Below are positions 8,473 through 17,281 of a DNA stretch of 39,451 nucleotides, piece after piece. Positions within the stretch are counted from its first letter, which is position 1. Every line of letters begins with the position of its first letter. The position numbers and the translations under genes were made by a program. The notes under the pieces are model-generated. The model made no database searches. It saw nothing but the letters and a program-made list of their open reading frames with translations, and was not told the DNA's origin. The stretch covers positions 1 to 39,451 of the forward strand of contig JAJUFT010000016.1 of the NCBI GenBank assembly GCA_029263615.1, in the 5' to 3' direction. This stretch comes from Alcaligenaceae bacterium (GTDB lineage: Bacteria > Pseudomonadota > Gammaproteobacteria > Burkholderiales > Burkholderiaceae_B).

Positions 8473-9374
8473 ACCCACTCCCTCGGTGTCAGGTAGTCGT
8501 ACAGGGCGGCCTCGGGCGTGCCCGGTTGCGGCTGCCAATCGTACTTCCATGTCGCCATGGGGGGCATGGACAGGAGAATGGATTCGGTGCGACCGCCCGA
8601 CTGCAGGCCGAACAGGGTGCCGCGGTCGTAGACGAGGTTGAATTCGACATAGCGACCGCGCCGGTAGGCCTGGAAGTCGCGGTGCCTTTCTGTATAGGGG
8701 GTGTCCTTGCGACATTCCAGAATGGGATGATACGCGGGCAGGAAGGCCTCGCCAACGGCGAGGGTCAGCTGGAAGCAGGGTTCGAACCCACCGGCGTTCA
8801 GGTCGTCGAAGAACAGCCCGCCCACGCCACGGGTTTCGCGCCGATGCTTGAGATAGAAGTAGTCGTCGCAGGCCTTTTTGTAGGCGGGATACTTGTCGGG
8901 CCCGAAGGGCTGGAGGGCGTCCCGGCACACGCGGTGAAAGTGACGGACGTCTTCTTCGAACGGGTAATACGGAGTGAGGTCCAGGCCGCCCCCGAACCAG
9001 AAAACGTCTTCTTCACCCGCCTCGATGGCTTCGGCCACGAAGCAGCGCACGTTCATGTGAACGGTGGGGACAAAGGGGTTGCGGGGGTGTATCACGAGCG
9101 AGACGCCCATGGCCTCCCAGGGACGGCCCGCCAGATGAGGGCGCAGCGCGCTCGCCGAGGGCGGCAGCTGGCGACCCTGCACGTGGCTGAACAGCACCGC
9201 CGCGCGTTCCAGCACGGGGCCATTTTCCAGATAGCGACTCAGGCCGCCGCCCCCTTCGGGGCGGGTCCAGGCGTCGCTGCTGAAGGGCGCACCCCCGGTT
9301 TCCTCCAGCGCATTCACGATCTTGCTCTGGAGCGAGGTGAGCCAGTGTCGGACCTGTTCGAGCTGCGGGCTCAT
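8469..9374 (-). CDS. hemF: Oxygen-dependent coproporphyrinogen III oxidase
   Basis: A 301-residue HemF that decarboxylates two propionates of coproporphyrinogen III to form protoporphyrinogen IX using oxygen, in heme synthesis. Typical blocks are [57 protein letters not shown] and [20 protein letters not shown]. The size matches E. coli HemF (299). The ATG at 9374 overlaps the purD stop by 4 bp; the longer open frame upstream lies inside purD in another frame and is spurious. The presence of HemF indicates growth with oxygen. Confidence 0.95.
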   Translation of the reverse strand: MSPQLEQVRHWLTSLQSKIVNALEETGGAPFSSDAWTRPEGGGGLSRYLENGPVLERAAVLFSHVQGRQLPPSASALRPHLAGRPWEAMGVSLVIHPRNPFVPTVHMNVRCFVAEAIEAGEEDVFWFGGGLDLTPYYPFEEDVRHFHRVCRDALQPFGPDKYPAYKKACDDYFYLKHRRETRGVGGLFFDDLNAGGFEPCFQLTLAVGEAFLPAYHPILECRKDTPYTERHRDFQAYRRGRYVEFNLVYDRGTLFGLQSGGRTESILLSMPPMATWKYDWQPQPGTPEAALYDYLTPREWV

Positions 9375-10687
9375 TGGCGGGATGGCTCGTTGCTGGCGGC
9401 GGGGTCGGACTGGGGCAGGGCGCGCCAGCCGATGTCCCGACGATACTGCTGACCGTCGAAGTGGGTGCGGGACACGGCATCGTAGGCCGCCGCCTGGGCA
9501 TGTTTGATGGAGTCTCCCAATGCGGTGACGCACAACACCCGGCCGCCCGAGGTCTTGAGGACGTCGTCTTCGACCCGAGTGCCGGCATGGAATATCACGC
9601 ATTCTTCTGTGTCGGGGGCAAGACGGGTGATGGGGTCGCCCGTGTGCGGCTTGCCGGGATAGTTGGCAGCCGCCATGACCACGCCCAGCGCAGTGCGGCG
9701 ATCCCATTCGATTTCGGCCTCGTCCAGGCGGCCGGCGATGGCCAGTTCCAGGGTCTCGCTGAAATCGCTCTTGATGCGCATCATGATGGGCTGGGTTTCC
9801 GGGTCGCCCATGCGGCAGTTGAATTCCAGCACCTTGAGTGAGCGGGTGGCATCCGGGCCAGGGCCGATCATGAGGCCGGCATACAGAAACCCGGTATAAG
9901 GCACGCCGTCGCGCGCCATGCCGGTGATGGTCGGGTTGATGACCTCGCGCATGATGCGATTGTGCAGCGCGGGGGACACCACCGGCGCGGGCGAGTAGGC
10001 ACCCATGCCGCCGGTGTTGGGGCCCTTGTCGCCATCCAGCAGGCGTTTGTGATCCTGACTGGTGGCCAGCGGAAGGACATGGTGACCATCGCACATGACG
10101 ATGAAGCTCGCTTCCTCGCCCTGCAGGAACTGTTCGATGACCACCCGGGCACCCGCTTCACCCAGGCTGCAGCCGCCGAGCATGTCGTCAATGGCCGCAT
10201 GGGCCTGTTCCAACGTTTCTGCCACCACGACACCCTTGCCGGCTGCCAGGCCGTCGGCCTTGATGACGATGGGCGCCCCTTGTTCGTCAATGTAGCGGTG
10301 GGCGGGCTCGGCTTCCGTGAAGGTGGCGTACGCGGCCGTGGGGATGCCGTGACGGACCATGAACGCCTTGGCGTAATCCTTGGAGCTTTCCAGCTGGGCG
10401 GCTTCCCGGATGGGGCCGAAGATCTTCAGGCCGGCTGCCTGGAAGGCATCAACGATGCCAGCTGCCAGGGGCGCTTCAGGCCCCACCACCGTATAGGCGA
10501 TTTTTTCCTGGCGGGCGAATTCGATGAGCGCGTCGATATCCGTGATGGCGACGTTGCGAATTTGCGCAGCACGGGCAGTGCCACCGTTGCCGGGGGCGAC
10601 GTAAACCGTCTGGACACGGGGTGAACGGGCGAGCCGCCAGGCCAGTGCATGCTCGCGTCCGCCGCTGCCGATGACGAGTAGTTTCAT
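9371..10687 (-). CDS. purD: Phosphoribosylamine-glycine ligase
   Basis: A 438-residue PurD (GAR synthetase) that joins glycine to phosphoribosylamine with ATP, the second step of purine synthesis. It begins with [17 protein letters not shown], the family N-terminus, then GNGGTA. The ATP-grasp core is seen in [45 protein letters not shown] and the metal-binding [13 protein letters not shown]. Length is normal. It is the second gene of the operon, 57 bp after yebC, and overlaps hemF by 4 bp. Confidence 0.96.
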   Translation of the reverse strand: MKLLVIGSGGREHALAWRLARSPRVQTVYVAPGNGGTARAAQIRNVAITDIDALIEFARQEKIAYTVVGPEAPLAAGIVDAFQAAGLKIFGPIREAAQLESSKDYAKAFMVRHGIPTAAYATFTEAEPAHRYIDEQGAPIVIKADGLAAGKGVVVAETLEQAHAAIDDMLGGCSLGEAGARVVIEQFLQGEEASFIVMCDGHHVLPLATSQDHKRLLDGDKGPNTGGMGAYSPAPVVSPALHNRIMREVINPTITGMARDGVPYTGFLYAGLMIGPGPDATRSLKVLEFNCRMGDPETQPIMMRIKSDFSETLELAIAGRLDEAEIEWDRRTALGVVMAAANYPGKPHTGDPITRLAPDTEECVIFHAGTRVEDDVLKTSGGRVLCVTALGDSIKHAQAAAYDAVSRTHFDGQQYRRDIGWRALPQSDPAASNEPSRQ

Positions 10688-10744
10688 GTTCTTCTAGAGG
10701 ATGAGGGGGAGGTGGCATGCCCGGCGAACCGGGCAAGGCGAAAA

Positions 10745-11485
10745 TCAGGAGGCTTCGACGGACTCGTCGAACACGGCCGTGGTGGAGACCTGTTGGACGT
10801 CGTCAAGGGACTCCAGCATGTCGATCAGCTTCTGCGTGCGAATGGCATCGTCGCCGGTGAGTTCGGTTTCGTTCAGCGGTTTCATGATGACGTCCTGCAC
10901 CTCGGGCACTAGCCCCGCTTCTTCGAAAGCCGTTTTGACGGCCGCATAGTCGGAGGGCGCGCACACGACTTCAATCATGCCGTCTTCGTCGGTGACAACG
11001 TCTTCTGCACCTGCTTCCAGCGCCACTTCCATGACTTTCTCTTCCGAAACACCAGGAGCAAAGAGGAACTGGCCGCAGTGTTTGAACATGAAGGTGACCG
11101 AGCCTTCCTGACCCAGGTTACCGCCGTTCTTGTTCAGGGCGTGACGCACTTCCGCCACCGTACGGGTACGGTTGTCGGTCATGCAGTCGATCAGGATGGC
11201 AGCGCCGCCGGGACCATAGCCTTCATAACGGACCTCTTCGAAGTTGTCGCCATCGGCTCCGCCCGCGCCGCGCTGAATGGCGCGCTGGATGTTGTCCTTG
11301 GGCATGTTGGCCGCGGTGGCCTTGTCCCAGGCCAGGCGCAGACGCGGGTTGGCGTCCGGGTCGGGGCCGCCGGCGCGTGCCGCAACGGTGATTTCACGGA
11401 TGATCTTGGTCCAGAGCTTGCCGCGCTTGGCGTCCTGACGCCCTTTGCGGTGCTGGATGTTTGCCCATTTACTGTGTCCGGCCAT
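10745..11485 (-). CDS. yebC: YebC/TACO1-family protein
   Basis: A 246-residue YebC/PmpR/TACO1-family protein, full length. It begins [19 protein letters not shown] and carries [30 protein letters not shown] and [18 protein letters not shown]. Members have been described as DNA-binding regulators and, for mitochondrial TACO1 and some bacterial homologues, as translation factors that ease ribosome stalling; sequence alone does not choose. It is the first gene of the minus-strand operon. Its promoter should lie in 11486-11719, shared with the divergent ATPase gene; I see no hexamers there that I would defend. Confidence 0.93.
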   Translation of the reverse strand: MAGHSKWANIQHRKGRQDAKRGKLWTKIIREITVAARAGGPDPDANPRLRLAWDKATAANMPKDNIQRAIQRGAGGADGDNFEEVRYEGYGPGGAAILIDCMTDNRTRTVAEVRHALNKNGGNLGQEGSVTFMFKHCGQFLFAPGVSEEKVMEVALEAGAEDVVTDEDGMIEVVCAPSDYAAVKTAFEEAGLVPEVQDVIMKPLNETELTGDDAIRTQKLIDMLESLDDVQQVSTTAVFDESVEAS

Positions 11486-11719
11486 ATTTGTTCAACTAAA
11501 AGCGAGAGTTGGGAATTTTACCCCCAGGCGAGCCTGCATCACATGAAGACGCGTCAAACGCCATTTCGGGGTGCGTTTTTTTGCGCCGAACGCGGTGAAA
11601 ATGAGGGCAGAGCAGGCTCGGGAGACGCGCTGCGACGCCGGATCGGCTCGCACCCGCTGTCGGGGGCTTGAATTACACTTGCGGCCATTGTGTCCAATTT
11701 CGTCGCGGGGGTCAAAAAG

Positions 11720-13213
11720 ATGGCTGAGCCGATCAAGCTGGCGCAGGGGCCAGCGTCCACAGCAGTGCTGTTGCCGCGGTATGCCAACCGCCATGGCTGT
11801 ATCACGGGCGCGACGGGTACCGGCAAGACGGTGACCTTGCAGGTGATGGCGGAAGCCTTCAGCCGCCTGGGAACCCCGGTGTTCGTTTCGGACGTCAAGG
11901 GCGACCTCTCGGGCATTTCCCAGCCCGGGCAGCCCACCCTCAAACTCATGGAGCGCCTGCAGCGCCTGGGCATCGAGGAGCCGCAGTGGGGCGGGGCGCC
12001 CGTGGAATTCTGGGATATTTTCGGGGAACAGGGCCATCCTCTGCGGGCGACCATTTCCGACATGGGGCCCCTGTTGCTGGCCCGCATGCTGGAGCTGAAC
12101 GACACCCAGGAAGGCATCCTCAACATCGTTTTCCGGGTGGCGGATGACGAGGGCCTGCTGCTGCTCGATCTCAAAGACCTGCGAGCCATGTTGCAGGCAG
12201 TGAGTGATCGTGCTGCTGAGCTACGGGGGCGATACGGCAATATTTCGCCGGCCTCGGTGGGCGCCATTCAGCGGGCGCTGCTGCGCCTGGAGAACCAGGG
12301 TGCCGAGCATTTCTTCGGCGAGCCGATGTTGCAGATCTTTGACCTGATCCGCACGGATGCCTCCGGCCGGGGCGTGGTGAACATTCTCACCGCAGACCGG
12401 CTCATGCAGTCGCCGCGGTTGTACGCCGTATTTCTGCTCTGGCTGCTGGCAGAACTCTATGAGAATCTGCCCGAGGTGGGCGACCTGGACAAACCCAAGT
12501 TCGTGTTCTTCTTCGACGAAGCACATCTGCTGTTCGACGAGGCGCCCAAAGCACTGGTCGACAAAGTCGAGCAGGTCGTCCGCCTGATCCGGTCCAAAGG
12601 GGTGGGCGTCTACTTCGTCACCCAGAGTCCCGCCGACATTCCCGACGCGGTGTTAGGGCAGTTGGGCAACCGGGTCCAGCACGCCTTGCGTGCTTTCACG
12701 CCGCGCGACCAACGCGCGGTGCGCACCGCCGCGGAAACCATGAGACCGAACCCTGGGTTGGACATCACTGCGGCGATCACCGAACTGGGCGTGGGCGAAG
12801 CCCTGGTGTCCACCCTGGACGAAAGTGGTCGGCCGACGCCGACGCAGCGGGCCTGGGTGGTGGCACCCGGCAGCCGTATTGGCCCGGTCAGCGAAGCCGA
12901 ACGGCGTCAGCTGGCGGCGGCCTCGCTCATGGCAGGCAAGTATCAGCAGGCCATTGACCGCGAATCGGCCTATGAGATTCTGTTGAAGCGGGCCGAGAGC
13001 ATGCCGGTGAAGAACGGCAGCAAGGCGAACGGCAAACCCGAGGCTGCCGACAGCGGAGTCATGGGGGCGGTCAGCGACTTTCTCTTCGGCTCCACCGGCC
13101 CTCGTGGCGGGCGCCGCGACGGCGTCGTCCAGTCGGTGGCCAAGAGCATGGTGCGCCGCGCCGCGACCCAACTGGTTCGGGGCGTGCTGGGGTCGCTGAC
13201 CGGACGCCGCTGA
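11720..13213 (+). CDS. yjgR: HerA-like helicase/ATPase (DUF853, YjgR family)
   Basis: A 497-residue AAA-type P-loop ATPase of the DUF853/YjgR family (E. coli YjgR is 500 residues), related to HerA/FtsK-type motors; cellular role unsettled. Walker A is [10 protein letters not shown] near residues 28-37, followed by [11 protein letters not shown]. Walker B is [13 protein letters not shown], and the sensor-like [13 protein letters not shown] and C-terminal [15 protein letters not shown] are typical of the family. A GTG at 11690 would add ten residues, but ATG 11720 aligns with the YjgR N-terminus (MAEPIKLA) and has GCGGGGG upstream. It is divergent from yebC and followed 47 bp later by ghrA. Confidence 0.88.
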   Translation: MAEPIKLAQGPASTAVLLPRYANRHGCITGATGTGKTVTLQVMAEAFSRLGTPVFVSDVKGDLSGISQPGQPTLKLMERLQRLGIEEPQWGGAPVEFWDIFGEQGHPLRATISDMGPLLLARMLELNDTQEGILNIVFRVADDEGLLLLDLKDLRAMLQAVSDRAAELRGRYGNISPASVGAIQRALLRLENQGAEHFFGEPMLQIFDLIRTDASGRGVVNILTADRLMQSPRLYAVFLLWLLAELYENLPEVGDLDKPKFVFFFDEAHLLFDEAPKALVDKVEQVVRLIRSKGVGVYFVTQSPADIPDAVLGQLGNRVQHALRAFTPRDQRAVRTAAETMRPNPGLDITAAITELGVGEALVSTLDESGRPTPTQRAWVVAPGSRIGPVSEAERRQLAAASLMAGKYQQAIDRESAYEILLKRAESMPVKNGSKANGKPEAADSGVMGAVSDFLFGSTGPRGGRRDGVVQSVAKSMVRRAATQLVRGVLGSLTGRR

Positions 13214-13260
13214 ACGGACGGCACACTTTCCATTCATCGATTCATAAGCAGGAGCATTCA

Positions 13261-14193
13261 TTGACGAAGATCATCGTGGCGACCGCAACACCGGAGGCGA
13301 CCCGACGTTGGCACACGGTCATGCAGGCGGCCCTGCCCGGCCATGAGGTCATTGCATGGGAACCGGGGCAGTCCTCCACGGGTGCCCGATACGCGATCGT
13401 GTGGGCACCGCCCCGTGCCCTCTTCGAGGTGGAGACGGGGCTGGAAGCCATTTTCAATCTGGGGGCCGGCGTGGATGCCATTCTTGCGTTGCCCGATCTG
13501 CCCGACATTCCCGTCTACCGTCTCGAAGATGCCGGCATGGCGCCGCAAATGGCGGAGTACGTGATTCATTACCTGTCGGGCATGTCGCGCGGCTTCGACA
13601 GCTATGCCCGGGCGCAGGCGCAGTCGCGCTGGGCTCCGCTGCCGGCAGTACGCCACGCAGATTGGCCGGTGGGTGTCATGGGGCTGGGCAAGCTGGGGAT
13701 GCACGTGGCGCGTGCCGTGCAGGCCGTGGGGTATCCCGTTGCCGGCTGGGCGCGCAGTGCACGGGAGCAGACGGGCTTCGACACGTTTCACGGCGCCGAA
13801 CAGCTGCCGGCCTTTCTGGCGCGTACGCGCGTGCTGGTTAACCTGTTGCCTCTGACGCCGCAGACGCGGGGCATCATCAATCGCAGCCTGCTGGAACAGT
13901 TGCGCCCGGATGCCGTAGTCATCAATATTGCGCGGGGCGGGCACGTGGTCGATGCCGACCTGCTGGCGGCGCTCGATTCGGGCCGGGTGCAGGCCGCAGT
14001 CCTGGATGTCTTCAATCAGGAGCCCCTGTCACCTGAACATCCTTACTGGCAGCACCCCAGGGTACGCATCACGCCACACGTGGCCGCCATGACACTGGAG
14101 GCGGAAGCTGCCGAGCAGATCAGCCGGCGCATCGCTCAGCTCGAAGCCGGGGAGCCGGCCAGCGGGCGTGTGCAGCGCGAGACGGGCTACTGA
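13261..14193 (+). CDS. ghrA: Glyoxylate/hydroxypyruvate reductase A-type dehydrogenase
   Basis: A 310-residue D-2-hydroxyacid dehydrogenase of the GhrA type, predicted to reduce glyoxylate to glycolate and hydroxypyruvate to glycerate with NAD(P)H. The nucleotide-binding glycine motif is VMGLGKLGMHVA. The catalytic Arg-Glu-His triad can be placed in NIARGGHVVD, LDVFNQEPL and ITPHVAAMT. The NLGAGVD block before the cofactor domain is also typical. The start is TTG at 13261, with AGGAG about 7 bases upstream. The 3' end overlaps the convergent EamA gene by 7 bp. A metabolic link to the glycolate oxidase genes 17 kb away is possible. Confidence 0.88.
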   Translation: MTKIIVATATPEATRRWHTVMQAALPGHEVIAWEPGQSSTGARYAIVWAPPRALFEVETGLEAIFNLGAGVDAILALPDLPDIPVYRLEDAGMAPQMAEYVIHYLSGMSRGFDSYARAQAQSRWAPLPAVRHADWPVGVMGLGKLGMHVARAVQAVGYPVAGWARSAREQTGFDTFHGAEQLPAFLARTRVLVNLLPLTPQTRGIINRSLLEQLRPDAVVINIARGGHVVDADLLAALDSGRVQAAVLDVFNQEPLSPEHPYWQHPRVRITPHVAAMTLEAEAAEQISRRIAQLEAGEPASGRVQRETGY

Positions 14194-15062
14194 GCCTTGC
14201 GAGGGCTGCGCTCTGCAGAGCGCAGCCCCGACCAGACGATGGCCCCGATCATGATGGCGCCGCCGATCAGGGCCCGTACACCGGGATACTGGGCGAACAG
14301 TGCGGCGGCGAACGCAATGGCATAGACCGGCTCCAGCGCGATGACGATGCCGGCGCTGCGGGCGTTGAGCACCACCAGGCTGGATACCAGCAGAAAGTGT
14401 GAAAGGGCCGTGCAGAAAATGCCCAGCAGGGCGAGCCACAGCCAGTCCGTTGCCGCCAGCCCGCCGAACTCGCCCAGGCTGAACGGCAAGGTGGCGAGCA
14501 CGACGATGAGGTTCTCCCAGCCCGCCACCTGATAGGCGGAGAGGTGCGCGGCGGCCTTGCGGTTGATGACGGTGAACAGCGCAAACGACAGGCCAGACGC
14601 AATGGCCCAGGCCAGACCGATGGTGGCTTCATCCCGGAAGTCGAAAGAGGGGGTGACCAGGACCAGGCCAGTGGATACCAGCAGCAGAATCAGCCATTCC
14701 GTGCGGGTGACGCGTTCTCGCAGGACCAGCCATTCCGTCAACGTGATGAAGGCCGGAAAACTGGCGAAACCCAGGGTGGCGATGGCCACGCCGCTGACCT
14801 TCACCGAGATGAAGAAGGTGACCCAGTGTATGGCAAGCATCAGCCCGGCGCCGATGAGGGCCAGCGCACTGCGCCCGTCGATGCCGCGCCACAGCGGCAG
14901 CCCTTGCCAGCGCATGAACACCAGCAGGCTCAACACGGCAAAGGCGGCCCGCCCGGCCGTGATCAGGCTGGCCGGCCCCTGAATCAATTCACCGAAGATG
15001 CCCGTCAGGCCAAACAGCACGGCGGCAAGGTGGATGGAAATCAGGGCGCTCTTTCGGGTCAT
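14187..15062 (-). CDS. EamA/DMT-family transporter
   Basis: A 291-residue inner-membrane protein with about ten hydrophobic segments arranged as two EamA repeats (roughly residues 5-138 and 148-280), as in the drug/metabolite transporter superfamily. It opens with ISIHLAAVLFGLTGIFGELI and has the conserved LGFASFPAFITLTEWLVLRE at the end of the first repeat and ALEPVYAIAFAAALF in the second. Such carriers often export amino acids or other metabolites; the substrate cannot be predicted. It converges on ghrA with a 7-bp overlap and is divergent from the quinone oxidoreductase gene. Confidence 0.88.
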   Translation of the reverse strand: MTRKSALISIHLAAVLFGLTGIFGELIQGPASLITAGRAAFAVLSLLVFMRWQGLPLWRGIDGRSALALIGAGLMLAIHWVTFFISVKVSGVAIATLGFASFPAFITLTEWLVLRERVTRTEWLILLLVSTGLVLVTPSFDFRDEATIGLAWAIASGLSFALFTVINRKAAAHLSAYQVAGWENLIVVLATLPFSLGEFGGLAATDWLWLALLGIFCTALSHFLLVSSLVVLNARSAGIVIALEPVYAIAFAAALFAQYPGVRALIGGAIMIGAIVWSGLRSAERSPRKAQ

Positions 15063-15197
15063 CGGGGCAGCAGGTCGGGGTGAATCGGTGGGTCGCGGTT
15101 TACACTAGAATGACTTGTTACTTTACCCCTAAGGGAATCAGGAAGGGGGCGCAACGCTCCACGTGCATCCTCTTTCCCACACTGAATGGAGACTGAC

Positions 15198-16184
15198 TTG
15201 ACGAACCAGGCCAAAGCAATACGCATCGACGCCCACGGGGGGCCGGAAGTCCTGAAGCTCGTATCGGTTGACGTGCCTGCCCCTGCGCCGGGCGAGGTGA
15301 CCATCCGGCAGAAGGCGGTGGGCCTGAACTTCATCGATATCTATTTCCGCACGGGGCTGTACCCGCATCCGCTGCCGCATGGACTGGGTTTCGAGGCGGC
15401 AGGCGATGTCGTGGCCGTCGGCCAGGGGGTGACACACCTGAAGGTCGGCGACCGGGTCGCCTATGGCCAGAGCCCGCTGGGCGCCTACGCCGACTTGCGC
15501 AATGTGCCAGCCTCCCGGGTGGTCACGATCCCCGACGCCGTGAGCTACGAAGACGCTGCCGCCCTCATGCTCAAGGGTCTCACCACCTGGTACCTGTTCC
15601 GCCAGTGCTATCGGCTCAAGGAAGGGGAAACCATCCTGTTCCATGCCGCTGCCGGTGGTGTGGGTCTGATCGCGTGCCAGTGGGCACGTGCACTGGGCGT
15701 GAAGTTGATCGGCACCGCGTCCAGCCCGGAAAAATGCGCGCTGGCCAAGGCGCACGGTGCCTGGGAAATGATCGACTATAGCCGCGAAAACGTCGTCGAA
15801 CGCGTGAAGGATCTGACCGGCGGCGCCAAGCTGCCCGTGGTGTATGACGGGGTGGGCAAGGACACCTGGATGACCTCGCTCGACTGCCTGCGTCCGCGTG
15901 GCCTGATGGTCAGCTTCGGGAATGCCTCCGGCCCGGTGGAAGGGGTGGATCTGGCCCTCCTGAACAACAAGGGGTCCCTGTATGTGACACGCCCCAAGCT
16001 GGGCGATTACGTGCCCACGCTGGAAGACATGCAGGCGGCTGCCGCCGAGCTGTTCGAGCAGGTGACCGCGGGCCACATCAAGGTGGTGATCGGCCAGCGC
16101 TTCAAGTTGGAGGACGCGGCGCGGGCCCAGGAGGCTCTGGCCGCGCGCAAGACCACCGGGGCCACCATCTTCACGATGGACTGA
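15198..16184 (+). CDS. qor: NADPH:quinone oxidoreductase (zinc-independent MDR family)
   Basis: A 328-residue medium-chain reductase of the quinone oxidoreductase group, which uses NADPH to reduce quinones. It starts AKAIRIDAHGGPEVLKL, has GLNFIDIYFRTGLYP, GFEAAGDVVAVG, and the NADPH-binding AAAGGVGLIACQWARALG; no structural zinc cysteines are present. Two starts are possible: ATG 15186 has no Shine-Dalgarno, whereas TTG 15198 has GGAGA five bases upstream, inside the ATG codon context. I prefer TTG; the two differ by four residues. It is divergent from the EamA gene. Confidence 0.87.
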   Translation: MTNQAKAIRIDAHGGPEVLKLVSVDVPAPAPGEVTIRQKAVGLNFIDIYFRTGLYPHPLPHGLGFEAAGDVVAVGQGVTHLKVGDRVAYGQSPLGAYADLRNVPASRVVTIPDAVSYEDAAALMLKGLTTWYLFRQCYRLKEGETILFHAAAGGVGLIACQWARALGVKLIGTASSPEKCALAKAHGAWEMIDYSRENVVERVKDLTGGAKLPVVYDGVGKDTWMTSLDCLRPRGLMVSFGNASGPVEGVDLALLNNKGSLYVTRPKLGDYVPTLEDMQAAAAELFEQVTAGHIKVVIGQRFKLEDAARAQEALAARKTTGATIFTMD

Positions 16185-16189
16185 AGCCA

Positions 16190-16222
16190 GGGCAGCCAGC
16201 CCCGCTGCCCGGCCAAACCGGG
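16190..16222. terminator. Hairpins between convergent qor and fbp
   Basis: A 7-bp stem (GGGCAGC 16190-16196 with GCTGCCC 16204-16210) begins 5 bases past the qor stop, followed by a second small hairpin (CCCGG/CCGGG around 16208-16222). No T-run is present, so this is a terminator-like structure only. Confidence 0.4.
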
Positions 16223-16258
16223 CGGCGGCGCGTGGCGCCGTGAACATACGAAGAAAGC

Positions 16259-17278
16259 TTAGTTCTGCTGTGTTTCGAGGTGATAGCGGTGCACGCGTTC
16301 CACTTCTTCGCGTGACCCCAGGATGACGCCGACACGCTGATGCAGGGCGGTGGGCTGAATGTCCAGAATACGCTGTTCCCCATCCACCGCCAGCCCGCCG
16401 GCCTGTTCCACGATGTAACTCATGGGATTGGCTTCATACATCAGGCGGAGCTTGCCGCCCTTGCCGCTGGGGCGGTGATCGCGCGGATACATGAAGATGC
16501 CGCCCCGGCTCAGGATGCGATGCACGTCGGCGACCATGGACGCGATCCAGCGCATGTTGTAGTCCTTGCCCAGCGGGCCTTCCTTACCGGCGAGGCACTC
16601 ATCAATGTAGCGGCGCACCGGCGCTTCCCAGTGACGCATATTGGACATGTTGATGGAGAATTCCTTGGTCTGCTCCGGAATGCGGATCTCGTCATGGGTC
16701 AGGCGCCAGGCACCGGTTTCACGGTCAAGTGTGAAGCCCACCACCCCATTGCCCACCGTCAGTACCAGCATGGTCTGAGGACCGTAGACGGCATAGCCGG
16801 CGGCCACCTGGCGCACGCCGGGCTGAAGGAAATCCTGTTCCTCGATCTCGCGACCGGAGGCGCCGGGAGGGGCATGCAGCACGGAGAAGATGGTTCCGAT
16901 CGACACATTCACATCGATGTTGGAGGAGCCGTCGAGGGGATCGAACAACAGCAGATATTCGCCCTTGGGATAACGGTTGGGGATGAGATGGATGGTCTCC
17001 ATTTCTTCCGACGCCATCGCTGCAAGATGGCCGCCCCATTCATTCGCATCCAGAAGGATTTCGTTGGAGAGCACATCGAGCTTCTTCTGCACTTCGCCCT
17101 GGACGTTCTCGGTATCGAGTGTACCGAGCACGCCGCCCAAGGCGCCTTTGCCCACGGCATGGCCGATGGCCTTGCAGGCCCGGGCGACGGTTTCGATCAG
17201 CAGACGCAGCTCGGCAGACATGATCTTTTCGAGACGCTGCTGCTCGACCAGATACTGGGTCAGGGATTTGTACTTCAT
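16259..17278 (-). CDS. fbp: Class I fructose-1,6-bisphosphatase
   Basis: A 339-residue class I FBPase that removes the 1-phosphate of fructose 1,6-bisphosphate, the committed step of gluconeogenesis. The metal-site signature [20 protein letters not shown] is clear, with ASEEME upstream (first metal ligand region) and [19 protein letters not shown] in the sugar-phosphate binding part. Length is normal. It lies 3 bp after the pepN stop, so the two genes form a two-gene operon on the minus strand. Confidence 0.95.
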   Translation of the reverse strand: MKYKSLTQYLVEQQRLEKIMSAELRLLIETVARACKAIGHAVGKGALGGVLGTLDTENVQGEVQKKLDVLSNEILLDANEWGGHLAAMASEEMETIHLIPNRYPKGEYLLLFDPLDGSSNIDVNVSIGTIFSVLHAPPGASGREIEEQDFLQPGVRQVAAGYAVYGPQTMLVLTVGNGVVGFTLDRETGAWRLTHDEIRIPEQTKEFSINMSNMRHWEAPVRRYIDECLAGKEGPLGKDYNMRWIASMVADVHRILSRGGIFMYPRDHRPSGKGGKLRLMYEANPMSYIVEQAGGLAVDGEQRILDIQPTALHQRVGVILGSREEVERVHRYHLETQQN

Positions 17279-17281
17279 TGT

